Notes: a model not told the origin generated them from the sequence alone. Shown: positions 9,001 through 15,550, numbered from the stretch's first letter. The stretch: 37,953 nucleotides of DNA from Streptomyces durbertensis (GCF_014156695.1 NZ_WMLF01000002.1:1-37953), one strand, 5' to 3'. A program made the numbers and translations.

Positions 9001-11594
9001 ATGGGGTCGCCCAGTGGCGTGCCGGTGCCGTGCGCCTCCAGGTAGCCGAGGTCGCCGACGCGCAGGCCCGCCCGGTCGAGGGCGGTGCGCGCCAGGGCGG
9101 TCTGCGCCCGGGGGTTGGGGGAGGTGAGCGCCGCCGCGCGTCCGCCGTGGTTGACGGCGGTGGAGCGCAGGACGGCAAGGACGGGATCGCCGTCCGCCAG
9201 GGCACGTGTGAGGCTCTTGAGCACCACCCAGCCCGCGCCCTCGCCGCGGACGAAGCCGTCCGCCCTCTCGTCGAAGACCCGGCTGTCGCCGTGCGGGGAC
9301 AGCATTCCGGCCCGCTGGAACGCCCGGGCGTTGAAGCCGTTGCTCAGCAGGTTGGCGGCCCCGGCCAGCACGACCTCACACTCCCCGGAGCGAATGGCGC
9401 GCTCGGCGAGGGAGAGCGCGGTGAGCGCGCCCGAACAGGCGGTGTCGACGGTGATGCTGGGGCCGGTGAAGTCGTAGGTGTGCGAGATCCGGTTGGCGAG
9501 GAAGGCCGGGAACGTGCCGACGGTGGCGTATCCGTCGGCTGCGGCCTCACGGTCGACCAGCTGCTCCCGGTAGTCGTAACTGCACGCCGCGGCGAACACT
9601 CCCACCGGAGTACCGGCCAGCGCGTCCGGGTTGAGCCCGGCGTGCTCCAGGGCGTGCCAACTGAGTTCCAGGAGCGCGCGTTGCTGCGGGTCCATCGAGG
9701 CGGCCTGCCGCGGGGTCACCGAGAAGAAGCGCGCGTCGAACAGGTCGGTCCGGCCGAGCAGTCCGGCGCGAAAGCCGTCGGGGACCGCGCCCGCGAACCG
9801 GTCGGCGGTCACGGGCGCGATGGAGCAGCCGCCCTCGGTCAGCAGCGTCCAGAACTCGTCGACGTTCTCCGCGCCGGGGACCCGGCACGCCATGCCGACC
9901 ACCGCGACGGCGACGTCCTCCTCTGCCTGCTCCGCGGCGTCCTCCGCGGCCTGCCCGACGGGGTACCCGTCGGCGCCCTTCCCGTCGGCGCCCTTCCCGT
10001 CGGCGCCCTTCCCGTCGGCGCCCTTCCCGTCGGCGACGGGTATCCGTTCCTCACCGGACGGCGGGGGCAACAGGGTCGCCAGGGACCGCAGTGTCGGATG
10101 GCGCCAGATCGCCGTGGCGGGCAGCTTCGTTCCGAAGGTCGCCGCGACCTCCCGCACAAGGCGCAGCGCCCGAGTCGAGTCGAAGCCCTGCTCGCCGAGC
10201 GGCACGTCCGGATCCAGGGCGTGCCCGACGACACGGCCGGCGAGAGCGGTGAGCGCCGTGAGCGGGTCGGGCGCGGTGTGGCACGCCGTGGAGGCCCCGG
10301 TGTGTTCCGGACGGTCCGCGGCGGGCGACTCGTCGGTCCTGGCCGCCTCGACGAGCGCGGCACGCAGGGCCTCCAGATAGAGCGCCGCCTCACGACCGTT
10401 GAAGACGGTGTGGTCGAAGGCGAGCACCATCCGCCGGACCGCTCCGCGACCGACGCGGTCGGGGGCGCCGAGGAAGAGCGTCGCCGCGGCCGGCGGCACC
10501 ACCACCGGGACGGCGAACGTCGCGCCGTGGTCCCCCAGGTGGGAGAGCACCAACGTCACCCGGCCGTCCGCCTGGTTCTGTCCGGCGAGAGCCTGTTCCA
10601 CCGCCGACGCGTACCGCTCGTCGAACCCGGGGGCGTCGAGCGTGTCGGCGTCGCGGACGACTCCGACGGTCAGGTCACCGTTCTCGGTGGCACACGCGAT
10701 CCCGAGATCCACGTGGTCGAAGACCCGGACCCGCTCCTCGTCGAGTCGACGCGACCGCAGTCGGGGAAAGTCGGCGGCGACCCGTGCCGCGGTGTGGGCG
10801 AAGACCTGGAACGGGGTGCTGAAGCCCGCGGCGTCCGGGCCGGCGGCACGGTGGGCACCAAGCGCGCCCGCCAGCACCTCGTCCGGGATCTCGCCGGCCA
10901 CCACGGCGGAGACCACGTTCTCCGCGCCGGCGCGCAGCGCCCTGTTCAGCTGCCGCTGCCGAGGGCTGACCGGCACGTCACGGTAGTCACCGGCCTGGTC
11001 GCGTTCCGGCTGCTCGACGCGCGGCTCCGGCTGCTCGGACGGGTCCCCCCGCAGAGCCCGCGGCTCCGCCCCGCCGCCCGGCGAACGACGGGCCGCGACA
11101 TAGCGTTCCAGATCCGCCGGCAGCAGGCTGCGGCCCGACGCGGGGATGGACGGCAGCAGGCTCTCGGCGAGGCCGAGCCGACGGGCGTGCGCCCGGGTAC
11201 GCGGCGGCACGCGCAGCTTTCCCGGGGGTGTCATACCGGGGAGTCCGGCCGGGGACGCCCCCAACGCCGGCCCGTGCGTGCCGGCGGCCGGCTCGGTGGT
11301 GTCGCGCGCCGGGCCGAACTCGGGCGCGGGCCCGGCGGCATCGGCCGGCAGCAGTTCGGCCACCGCCCCGCCGACGGGCACCCGGTCGCCCTCGGCCACC
11401 AGCCAGGCGTGCAGGCGGCCGGCCGCCGGGGACTCGATCTCCACCGCGGCCTTGTCGTGCTCCATCTCGTAGAGCAGTTCGTCCTTGGCGATGACGTCCC
11501 CCGGCCGCTTCAGCAGCCGCAGGACACGGACCTCCACGATGCCCTCGCCCAGCCGGGGCACGGTCAGGGTCGTCTTCTCCGTCATCTCGCTCAT
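1..11594 (-). CDS. trans-AT polyketide synthase with N-terminal E2 acyltransferase loading unit (3' truncated by window)
   Basis: Open from ATG at 11594 through the window edge (about 3864 codons visible). Domains by residue: lipoyl domain 1-85 with EHDK48 lipoylation site; subunit-binding domain about 128-165; E2 catalytic domain about 200-430 (DHTVFNG, His395); ACP about 445-520 (GFDS, Ser473); repeat linker; KS1 about 558-980 (VDTACSG, Cys720); DH1 from about 1165 (HxxxGxxxxP at His1177); KR1 (Tyr1798); C-methyltransferase about 1885-2200 (LEIGSGVGG); two ACPs about 2246-2408 (both GVDS); KS2 about 2474-2900 (Cys2645); DH2 (HVVDGLPLLPG, DGACQ); KR2 (Tyr3756). No AT lies between KS and DH in either module, so an external AT must charge the ACPs. 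The start overlaps the E1 stop by ATGA. Family knowledge: such lines build polyketide-peptide hybrids. Inference: the starter is an acyl group from a 2-oxoacid, e.g. isobutyryl from 2-oxoisovalerate. Confidence 0.93.
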   Translation of the reverse strand, partial: MSEMTEKTTLTVPRLGEGIVEVRVLRLLKRPGDVIAKDELLYEMEHDKAAVEIESPAAGRLHAWLVAEGDRVPVGGAVAELLPADAAGPAPEFGPARDTTEPAAGTHGPALGASPAGLPGMTPPGKLRVPPRTRAHARRLGLAESLLPSIPASGRSLLPADLERYVAARRSPGGGAEPRALRGDPSEQPEPRVEQPERDQAGDYRDVPVSPRQRQLNRALRAGAENVVSAVVAGEIPDEVLAGALGAHRAAGPDAAGFSTPFQVFAHTAARVAADFPRLRSRRLDEERVRVFDHVDLGIACATENGDLTVGVVRDADTLDAPGFDERYASAVEQALAGQNQADGRVTLVLSHLGDHGATFAVPVVVPPAAATLFLGAPDRVGRGAVRRMVLAFDHTVFNGREAALYLEALRAALVEAARTDESPAADRPEHTGASTACHTAPDPLTALTALAGRVVGHALDPDVPLGEQGFDSTRALRLVREVAATFGTKLPATAIWRHPTLRSLATLLPPPSGEERIPVADGKGADGKGADGKGADGKGADGYPVGQAAEDAAEQAEEDVAVAVVGMACRVPGAENVDEFWTLLTEGGCSIAPVTADRFAGAVPDGFRAGLLGRTDLFDARFFSVTPRQAASMDPQQRALLELSWHALEHAGLNPDALAGTPVGVFAAACSYDYREQLVDREAAADGYATVGTFPAFLANRISHTYDFTGPSITVDTACSGALTALSLAERAIRSGECEVVLAGAANLLSNGFNARAFQRAGMLSPHGDSRVFDERADGFVRGEGAGWVVLKSLTRALADGDPVLAVLRSTAVNHGGRAAALTSPNPRAQTALARTALDRAGLRVGDLGYLEAHGTGTPLGDPIELEAFRDVLAAEPNGVPASASGPEGRLWVGSVKANIGHLEGASGLAGLIKAVHTLRHGLIPATPNFTRLNPHIDLDGTPLRVADRAVEWPALPGSAPRRAAVSAFGFGGSNAHAVLEEPRAPASGLEGTGPAAGLGDTLVVPLSAATDSALRQLAAALARRLRKEPHDLRQVAWTLQSGRRALASRVVLLAREIGELAEQLALFAAEGAQSASATTDRPAALEQLADTATRRALTDWLSGGSIDWGALWLGGVTPRRVPLVPYPFQRESYWLPGGGAAGEEAAHTGPAHSPDEVDDATGTLQLVAGHPLGWHRVAGRAVAPGALLIDVLAGGGPVALRSVRFLTPAPFGSGLRLERRVEERDSRTVTTVLQDGHVRARATIDADAPPPLTPDRSALLDGRPVELADVLRRAGIDVGPAYRAVNGLRRAGDWAIGGLAPRPGDHRTRRVGWLDAALQAACALLPSDQPRMAAAVSRVWWTGELPDRADLVLRLVAQTAGHSLVDLDAVTPDGREVLRVRGLRLLPVPRHSGPDAPQLAGDRREEDAQPGPGGGHPGEHDQFRMWSPVWEAEPAPSPEPAPADQLHVVLYDPHSAPLGARLAADDRTVTFPVGPTGVDRGRLSEAVTGATGPLTVTLIVGGARWTEDHEGVSRLRHWLGALLTTAQVVAGAGAESRIRLLTTGLSAPDGGPVAPGAALQGALLGAVRTLPLELPAVSAAAVDLPVTVLDEPDAESAVAGLRAALAEPCGRTVPRLALRDGRRLREVFTERRAGRAPAEPNSGGFRAGGTYVLFGGAGGIGAEVARHLAVTYRASLLLVGRSPENDRTRQLLADLRAAGGRAHYHRGDVTDEASVATALAECRRTYGAPDGVLHSVGSVSDGLLTELTPGNVDEVLDSKVTAVLNLRRALRGRPGTSLVLFSSVAGLFGSVGGLNYAAANAFLDHYAAAVDGDGGLVARSFTWGLWRGTGLARRYSAHVRRQYPGLTDFEAERGVAALEAGMSGTDPQTVAVSGTPTVLRELTRPPRAGDPAHRLEEYARGALAARMAALGLDRATALAGPDAAAERLGVVPEHRRLLTAALELLDIEGGAVPPAGELDRQRAELVADHPDLRGHLDLVDLALSAYGPVLRGERSATDVLFPGGSLDTVAAVYSGNQLFDPVNRAVAEEAAAGALEITGAGRRPRLLEIGSGVGGTTAAVLAAMDRQGVVDAEYTYTDVSRAFLQHGRRRFGDRVTPRLLDIEKDPSGQGFAEGGYDLVVASNVLHATRDLTSTLRHVGRLLAPGGRLLLVEITAPAAVYTLTFGLTDGWWRYVDEQYRMPHGPLLDVGRWRSLLHASGWELTRVGHLRDAPGCVALLDCRPPAADAPRGDEPGVREPAGEDPRAGAPAGGDSAERLRAIVRGLLGDPAAEVPGGLPWQELGVDSLLNTELVNAVSAEFGRALSATTLFEYPNVDALAGLLDGGDRSADPATGARPGDVAATLAELLGMVADLTGQDASGVDPDTDFPSAGVDSLLNGEFTAMLRDRFPTAEVPSTVLFEYPTPRALARWLATRTSRPTADEPLATRRTPTAATRPLVTPSVVRIPDDAATVARQATGTRPPRHRGEQDHSRPLIAVVGLAGRYPGAENVDEFWRLLSEGRTPVREVPADRWDWRTARTLGGGYARWGCFLDGWDRFDPEFFRITPRDAALMDPQERLFLEVAWTAFESAGYTRRTLSGGADGPRVGVFAGVTANSNVIAQHQARLAGADNPEYAVSAAASVANRVSHALDLSGPSLTVDTMCSSSLTALHLACRSIREGEADLALAGGVNLYLHPDRFAGLCALGMPSRGDRTRAFGADGDGFVPGEGVGAVVLKRLDAAEADGDTILAVIRGTGLNHGGGASGYTVPSPTAQAALISRTLADAGVEPDSVDYVEAHGTGTELGDPIEARALALAFDDGRESDPARVLRIGSVKSNIGHGEAAAGVAGLTKALLQLRHGRLTPTLHVERQNPRLELAGTSLRIQRGGELWPRRTDAQGRPLPRRTAVSSFGAGGANAHVVLEEYRAPAQEPAEPAGPVLLPLSAPDPRRLRALARRLADTLDVTSGVETLLPGAVSPADVAHTLRTGRETWEHRAAVAVDVAVGAAEAGRRMVEALDALAEGRAHPDVTTAESTEHAPEGARRWVEDGAPPAPSYRGRRVPLPTTPFADVRCVPPRALPPSGTDRPVDLPLADSVRAPGARTVTAHLGGASRWVADHVVDGLPLLPGAFHPELVHEALLTAGESPYRCALRDLVWPAPAGGLPMTVSAELGEADRHGARRFRIDAETGGTTATVAEGWTEPREEDPVRPHVVYRPEDLARYLRADGTDSDAFYRLFAAQGFSYGPLFRTVRRARCEGDESTAELRLPEGEDRDGRQVLHPALLDGACQTAAFLLVAEEPAGRRRYRPLAIDRLVMLAPVTGAVHVHARRVRADESTGTHVFDLRLIDVTSGRTLAEIEGFRVRVEPREPEERIRHVVQPADHPADVVDGAAPRAPAVVASAQGVPDLAGYRLAWREAPLPEAGPPGPLWVVGDGRLADLGGTRLSLAEACDTAVLEETVRRTGAPATVLIDLTGPSAGLRFGDLPAGRADVAAGWSEFRAAALDGVFRPLRALVRCRSLDGARVLLVTEAEEEPPPAVRGLHSLVRTVAGETSRLRPAVLTLDARWRRARPEAAREAVLAEVGAAPADGQDWVRLRPGTREHVVVVPDPSSGGSGAEPTSLLVPGGSYLVVGGLGGLGRSIAEAVRAAQPTARLVLVGRSTPDEEALDWLRGLGPENAVAHHRCDITDPEQLDRLAAALAGSGTRLRGVFHVAGVLRDGFLRGKDLSDVEEVCRAKALGAVAVDAAFADHPLDFFVVASSLAALVGNQGQSDYAFANGFLDGFATARARWVREGRRNGRTLSVGWPVLAGAGMTPEPAAQRYLTDTYGLRPVPVADAVRELWSRLAAAAGPESAHVALFAGDQDVWCRALHVAAPAAAPTE
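9966..10035 (-). repeat. 15-bp in-frame tandem repeat in the loading ACP-KS1 linker
   Basis: Four perfect copies of a 15-bp unit (cccgtcggcgccctt on the plus strand) plus a 10-bp partial copy. Read on the coding strand they give repeated ADGKG pentapeptides, a charged, Gly-rich flexible linker between the loading ACP (about residue 520) and KS1 (about residue 558). The copies are identical at the nucleotide level, including wobble bases, which suggests recent slippage expansion. Confidence 0.9.
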
Positions 11595-13660
11595 GGCAAC
11601 ACCGATCGGATCGCGGCGACCACATCGTCCGCCGCGGGCAGCACGGCGCTCTCGAGGTCGGGGTGGAAGGGAATGTGTACGTCCGCCCGGGAGACCAGCT
11701 TCGGCGCGGCCAGCAGCTCGTAGAACTCGTCGTCGGCAGCCACCAGGTCGGCGAGAAGCGAGGCCCCGAAGCTGCTGGTCCTGTTGTCCTCCTGGACGAC
11801 GACCAGGCGACCGGTTCGCCGAAGCGAGGCGGCGACCGCGTCCCGGTCCAGCGGAGTGAGCCAGCGGAGGTCGAGCACGTCGACACCCACCCCTTCGGTG
11901 GCGAGCACGTCGGCCGCGGCGGTCGCCAGCTCCGTGCCGTTGCCCCAGGTGGCCACGGTGACGTCGGCACCGGAGCGCAGGATTCGGGCGCCGTGGACAG
12001 GCGCTGGCAGGGACTGGGGTTCGTTGGGGCGGCGCATCAGGTGCTTCGGGAGCAGGATGAGCGTCGGGTCGGGGCAGTCGAAGGACTCCAGGAAGACGGC
12101 CTCGGTGTCCTCCGGGGTGGAGGGGACCACCACCCGCAGCCCCGGAAGGTGGGTGAAGAGGCTCTCGTTGCTCTGGCTGTGCCAGATGCCGCCGCCCGGC
12201 AGGTAGCCGCCCCACGGTGCGTAGATCACCGCCGGGCACCGCCAGGCCGAGGCGGTACGCCAACGCAGGGTCGTCAGTTGTGCCGAGAGCTGGTTCCAGG
12301 CCGGGCCGACGAAGTCGACGAACTGGAGCTCCACGACGGGCCGCATGCCCACACTCGCCAGCCCCACGGCCGCGCCGACGATGGTGGCCTCGGCGAGCGG
12401 GGAGTTGCTCATCCGGGGACCGGCGAGCTCACCGAGTCCCTTGGTGAAGCCGAACACCCCGCCCTTGGGGTCCTCGATGTCCTCACCGAAGAGGACCAGT
12501 TCGGGGTGGGTCTCGAGGCCGGTGCGGAGGGCACGGTTGACGGCCTCGACCATCGTGCCGCCGCACGGCCGGGTGGGCCCGGCGGTGCCGCCGGTGCTGT
12601 CGTCGCGGTCCGTGCCCGGTACACGCTCGGTGCGGTCGGTCGCGAACAGGTGGTCGAGCACCGCTTTCGGGTCCCCGGTCGGCTCCTCGGCGACGCGGTC
12701 GAAGACCTCCTCGACCTCGTCGGCGAGGCGGACCCTGGTCGCCTCGGTCCAGTCGGCGGTGATCAGTCCCTCTTCGGTCAGTCGTCGGCCGAACGACTCC
12801 ACCGGGTCACGCAGCGCGGCGAGTTCGGCGGCGTCGCGGTAGACGCGCTGGTCGTCCGACGAGGTGTGGCTGTCGAGCCGGTCCAGGGAGCACCACAGGA
12901 TGGCGGGCCCCGCCCCTCTCCTGACCCGCGGCAGGACCCGGGCGGCCACGTCGTGGAGCCGGTCCGGGTCGGAGCCGTCCACCTCGTGTGTGATGGCCGG
13001 TGGCAACAGGCCGAGGCGTTGGGGGGACAGGCCGTCGGTGGGGGTGCTGATGCCGTAGCGGTTGTCGGAGACGAGGAACACCACCGGCAGACTGCGTTCG
13101 ACCGCGAAGGCGACGGCCTCGAAAAACTCTCCCTGGCGGGTGGAGGCATCGCCGATGGAACAGACGACGACTCTGTTCTCCTCCCGTAGCACCGAGGCCC
13201 ACGCGGCACCGACAGCGGGAAGGCACTGACTTCCGGTGGGACTGGCCAGCGAGAAGACGTTTCCCGCCCGATGGCTGAAGTGCGAGCTCATGTTGCGTCC
13301 GGCCGAATGCGAGAGGCCCTTTGCCATGAGGTCCCGGGCCTGCGCCTCGGCGCCCATTCCTCGGGCCAACATCAACGCCCGGTCCCGGTAGTGCGGGAAC
13401 ACCAGGTCGTCCGGGCCCAGCACCTCACAGATCGCCGCAAGCGCCTCGTGGCCGGCGGAGGAGATGTGGAACCAGGCCTTTCCCTGACGCAGGACGATGC
13501 CCGAGCGCCGGTCACACTCCCGGGAGAGCATCATCCTTTCCAGAAAGGTGACCCGACGGTTCTTCGGAATCGCCTTGACGGCGCCCCTCCCGCGCGTTCG
13601 CGCGCTTCTCGAGGTGGCCTTCTCCGCCTTCTTCTTCACAACCGGAGCAGCGTCGGGCAC
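11591..13660 (-). CDS. fused alpha-beta 2-oxoacid dehydrogenase E1 (branched-chain/pyruvate dehydrogenase type)
   Basis: Thiamine-diphosphate-dependent E1 that oxidatively decarboxylates a 2-oxoacid and reductively acylates a lipoyl group. The alpha half (residues about 20-330) carries the ThDP motif as GDAS (about 170) with DN about 27 residues on, a common variant in fused E1s. The beta half starts near residue 370 (MVEAVNRAL, then FGEDIED and a C-terminal transketolase-like domain). GTG at 13660 is chosen because GGAG lies 7 nt upstream; an upstream in-frame GTG at 13765 (724 aa) has a poorly spaced Shine-Dalgarno. The stop overlaps the ATG of the E2-PKS gene (ATGA), implying translational coupling and matched amounts. 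No E3 (dihydrolipoamide dehydrogenase) gene is in the window, so it is probably borrowed from primary metabolism. Substrate is inferred: 2-oxoisovalerate is likeliest for a streptogramin A starter. Confidence 0.9.
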   Translation of the reverse strand: MPDAAPVVKKKAEKATSRSARTRGRGAVKAIPKNRRVTFLERMMLSRECDRRSGIVLRQGKAWFHISSAGHEALAAICEVLGPDDLVFPHYRDRALMLARGMGAEAQARDLMAKGLSHSAGRNMSSHFSHRAGNVFSLASPTGSQCLPAVGAAWASVLREENRVVVCSIGDASTRQGEFFEAVAFAVERSLPVVFLVSDNRYGISTPTDGLSPQRLGLLPPAITHEVDGSDPDRLHDVAARVLPRVRRGAGPAILWCSLDRLDSHTSSDDQRVYRDAAELAALRDPVESFGRRLTEEGLITADWTEATRVRLADEVEEVFDRVAEEPTGDPKAVLDHLFATDRTERVPGTDRDDSTGGTAGPTRPCGGTMVEAVNRALRTGLETHPELVLFGEDIEDPKGGVFGFTKGLGELAGPRMSNSPLAEATIVGAAVGLASVGMRPVVELQFVDFVGPAWNQLSAQLTTLRWRTASAWRCPAVIYAPWGGYLPGGGIWHSQSNESLFTHLPGLRVVVPSTPEDTEAVFLESFDCPDPTLILLPKHLMRRPNEPQSLPAPVHGARILRSGADVTVATWGNGTELATAAADVLATEGVGVDVLDLRWLTPLDRDAVAASLRRTGRLVVVQEDNRTSSFGASLLADLVAADDEFYELLAAPKLVSRADVHIPFHPDLESAVLPAADDVVAAIRSVLP

Positions 13661-13812
13661 AGCGGGTCTCCACGATTGTCGGATTTCCAACCCGGGCTTG
13701 GGTACGTGGAGAATTCTTCCGCCGTCCGATCGTTCGCGGAATCGCCCTCGGAGCCGATTTCTCACGTCCCCCGAAAGAGCCAGTGATGCCGTTCTTCCGG
13801 CGTTCCCCCCTC

Positions 13813-13849
13813 CTTGGGAGTGAGGCGCCGGCGGTCACTCACTCCCAAG
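13813..13849 (-). terminator. perfect 12-bp hairpin between TetR gene and E1-PKS operon
   Basis: Arms cttgggagtgag (13813-13824) and ctcactcccaag (13838-13849) are perfectly complementary around a 13-nt loop, with no U-tract. A second, imperfect C/G-rich inverted repeat lies at about 13862-13912, overlapping the regulator's stop. They may end the SARP-TetR transcript or form structure in the E1-PKS leader; an operator role is also possible. Confidence 0.55.
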
Positions 13850-13894
13850 AGCCGGAGAACTCTCCTCTCCCTCCCTCCCAGGAGGGAGACACAC

Positions 13895-14554
13895 TCAGGA
13901 GGGAGGAGAGGTGCGTAGGCGGCCGTGGTCCGCGTCGGCGGCCAGCCCGGGGAGGAGCAACCCCCACAACGCGCTGACCCGCTCGGTCAGTTCGACTTCA
14001 GGCATGTCGGTGTCGGCCAGCGCCTCGATGCCGCACACGGCGGAGGCCACCAACGTGTGGGGTCCCAGGTGGCCCGCTTCCACCCTCAGCTCACCGGCTC
14101 GGCGAGCCTGCTCCAACAGGGACGAGGTGAGGGACAGCCATCTCTGATGGAAGTCGGTGAACACCGGCCGCCGCCCGTCCCGCTCCCGACTGAGCCGGAA
14201 GTTCGCCCTCACGGTCGGCTCCTGCCGGAGCGCCGTGGCCAACCAGTGGGTGACGTCGATCAGTGTCTGTAGCGGTGAGTTGTCGTGGCCACGGTGTCGG
14301 CGGACCGCGTCGCGCAGGAGTTCCGAACCGGCCGCCTGCACCGCTTCGGCCAGGTCGCCCTTGGACGCGAAATGGAAGTACAACGCACCTTTGGTGACCT
14401 GGGCCACACGGGCGATGTCACTGAGCGTCGCGCTGGCGTACCCCTTGCGGTCGAACATCTCCGCCGCCGCGACCACCAGCCGGCGACGGGTCTCCAACGC
14501 CCTCTCCTGCAACGGTCGCCCCGCGCCCCGAGGCGCCCTGGTGTCCGTGCTCAT
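13895..14554 (-). CDS. TetR-family regulator, gamma-butyrolactone receptor-like
   Basis: A 219-aa one-domain repressor of the ArpA/BarA-like TetR group. The N-terminal helix-turn-helix spans about residues 30-65 (ATLSDIARVAQVTKGALYFHF), followed by an all-helical ligand domain with a conserved tryptophan near residue 199. It overlaps the SARP gene by 4 nt (ATGA), so the two are translationally coupled; this points to feedback on the pathway activator. Whether it binds a butanolide or acts as a pseudo-receptor responding to the antibiotic cannot be told from sequence. A hairpin region follows the stop and separates it from the E1-PKS genes. Confidence 0.85.
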   Translation of the reverse strand: MSTDTRAPRGAGRPLQERALETRRRLVVAAAEMFDRKGYASATLSDIARVAQVTKGALYFHFASKGDLAEAVQAAGSELLRDAVRRHRGHDNSPLQTLIDVTHWLATALRQEPTVRANFRLSRERDGRRPVFTDFHQRWLSLTSSLLEQARRAGELRVEAGHLGPHTLVASAVCGIEALADTDMPEVELTERVSALWGLLLPGLAADADHGRLRTSPPS

Positions 14555-15393
14555 CCCGCGCGTGTCAGCTCTTCCACGCCCAGCAGCGCGGTGACCGGCT
14601 CGGGAGCCCGGGCGGCGAGGATCGACTGCTGGATCCGGCGCACCCTGGGTGAGGGCTCCAGGCCCAGCTCCCTCACCAGGGTGGCGCGGAGCCGCTGGTA
14701 CACGGCAAGCGCCTCACCGCGCCTCCCGGAGTGGTGCAGGGCAAGCATGAGCTGCCGGTGCAGTGACTCGTGCATCCGATAGCGACTCGCCAACACGGTC
14801 AGCTCACCCACGAGTTCACGGTGTCGCCCGAGTCGGAAGTCGGCCTCGACCCGCTGGTCGAGCGCGCAGAGACGGGTCTCCTCAAGTCGCCTGATCTCCA
14901 TCTCCAGGACGGGACCGGTACGGACGTCGGCGAAGACGTCGCCCCGCCACAGGCCGAGGGCATCGCGCAACCGGCGGGACGCGTCAGGGTAGTTCTCCCG
15001 TGCCATGGCCGCGTAGCCGCAGCCGACGCGTTCCTCGAACTCCCGGATGTCCACCACTCCGCCTCGGGTGTCCAGGCGGTAGCCGCCGGGCAGGGTGGCG
15101 AGCACATCCTTGGCGGACGGTCGCCCGTCTTCCCCGCCCGGTCCACCATCCGGCCCCCGTTCCAGCGCGCGCTCTATCAGGGTCCGCAGTTGCAGGACGT
15201 AGCTCTGGAGGGTGTTGCGCGCGGTGCGCGGCGGGTGGTCGCCCCAGAGCTCCTCGACGAGCAGCTGCACCGGAACGGTCTGGTCCGCGTGCAGGGCGAG
15301 CACCGCCAGGAGTTGCCTGGGCTTGGGAGCCGTCGGAGTGATGGATGTCCCTGACTCGCACACCGCGAGCGATCCCAGCAGATTGATGTCCAC
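14551..15393 (-). CDS. SARP-family pathway-specific transcriptional activator
   Basis: 280 aa with the classic SARP plan: OmpR-type winged-helix DNA-binding domain (residues about 1-100; PKPRQLLAVLAL, ELWGDHPPRTARNTLQSYV) and a bacterial transcriptional activation domain (about 105-260; DIREFEERV, YRLHE-like YRMHESLHRQLMLAL, YQRLRATLVRELGLEPSP). The GTG start at 15393 has GGGGAG 5 nt upstream. Such proteins bind direct heptamer repeats and recruit RNA polymerase at antibiotic promoters. Two GBL-receptor-type (ARE) sites sit just upstream (15444-15493), so a butanolide receptor probably represses it until signal accumulates. Position and type resemble VmsR/PapR regulators of streptogramin producers, as I recall them; orthology is not proven. 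Confidence 0.92.
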   Translation of the reverse strand: MDINLLGSLAVCESGTSITPTAPKPRQLLAVLALHADQTVPVQLLVEELWGDHPPRTARNTLQSYVLQLRTLIERALERGPDGGPGGEDGRPSAKDVLATLPGGYRLDTRGGVVDIREFEERVGCGYAAMARENYPDASRRLRDALGLWRGDVFADVRTGPVLEMEIRRLEETRLCALDQRVEADFRLGRHRELVGELTVLASRYRMHESLHRQLMLALHHSGRRGEALAVYQRLRATLVRELGLEPSPRVRRIQQSILAARAPEPVTALLGVEELTRAG

Positions 15394-15443
15394 GCCGTCT
15401 CCCCTTCGACTGCACAGCAGGCCTTCGGCGGTCCCCCGCCCCG

Positions 15444-15493
15444 TAAAAACAGACTATACGGTTTCCTTCTAGGAGACCAGATGGTCTGTTTCT
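15444..15493 (-). promoter_or_regulatory. two candidate ARE operators upstream of the SARP gene
   Basis: Site 1 (15444-15468) contains AAACAGACTATACGGTTT. Site 2 (15472-15493) contains AGACCA-GA-TGGTCT followed by GTTT, a perfect 6-bp inverted repeat. Both resemble autoregulatory elements bound by ArpA/BarA-type receptors. They lie about 50-100 bp before the SARP GTG, where binding would block its promoter. The rest of the 15394-15550 gap shows no gene. Confidence 0.6.
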
Positions 15494-15550
15494 GACGCGA
15501 GAGAGGCCGGCGTCAGGTGAGGTGAGCTCTGGGCGACCGTGCGTGGGCGG

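Noticed and set aside
9966..10035. Short direct repeats considered as CRISPR or integration repeats
   Set aside because: Contiguous 15-bp units without spacers and in frame in a coding linker.
8784..11723. 979-codon plus-strand open frame over the E2/KS region
   Set aside because: Low-complexity Arg/Gly/Pro translation antisense to clear E2, ACP and KS motifs; an artefact of high GC content.
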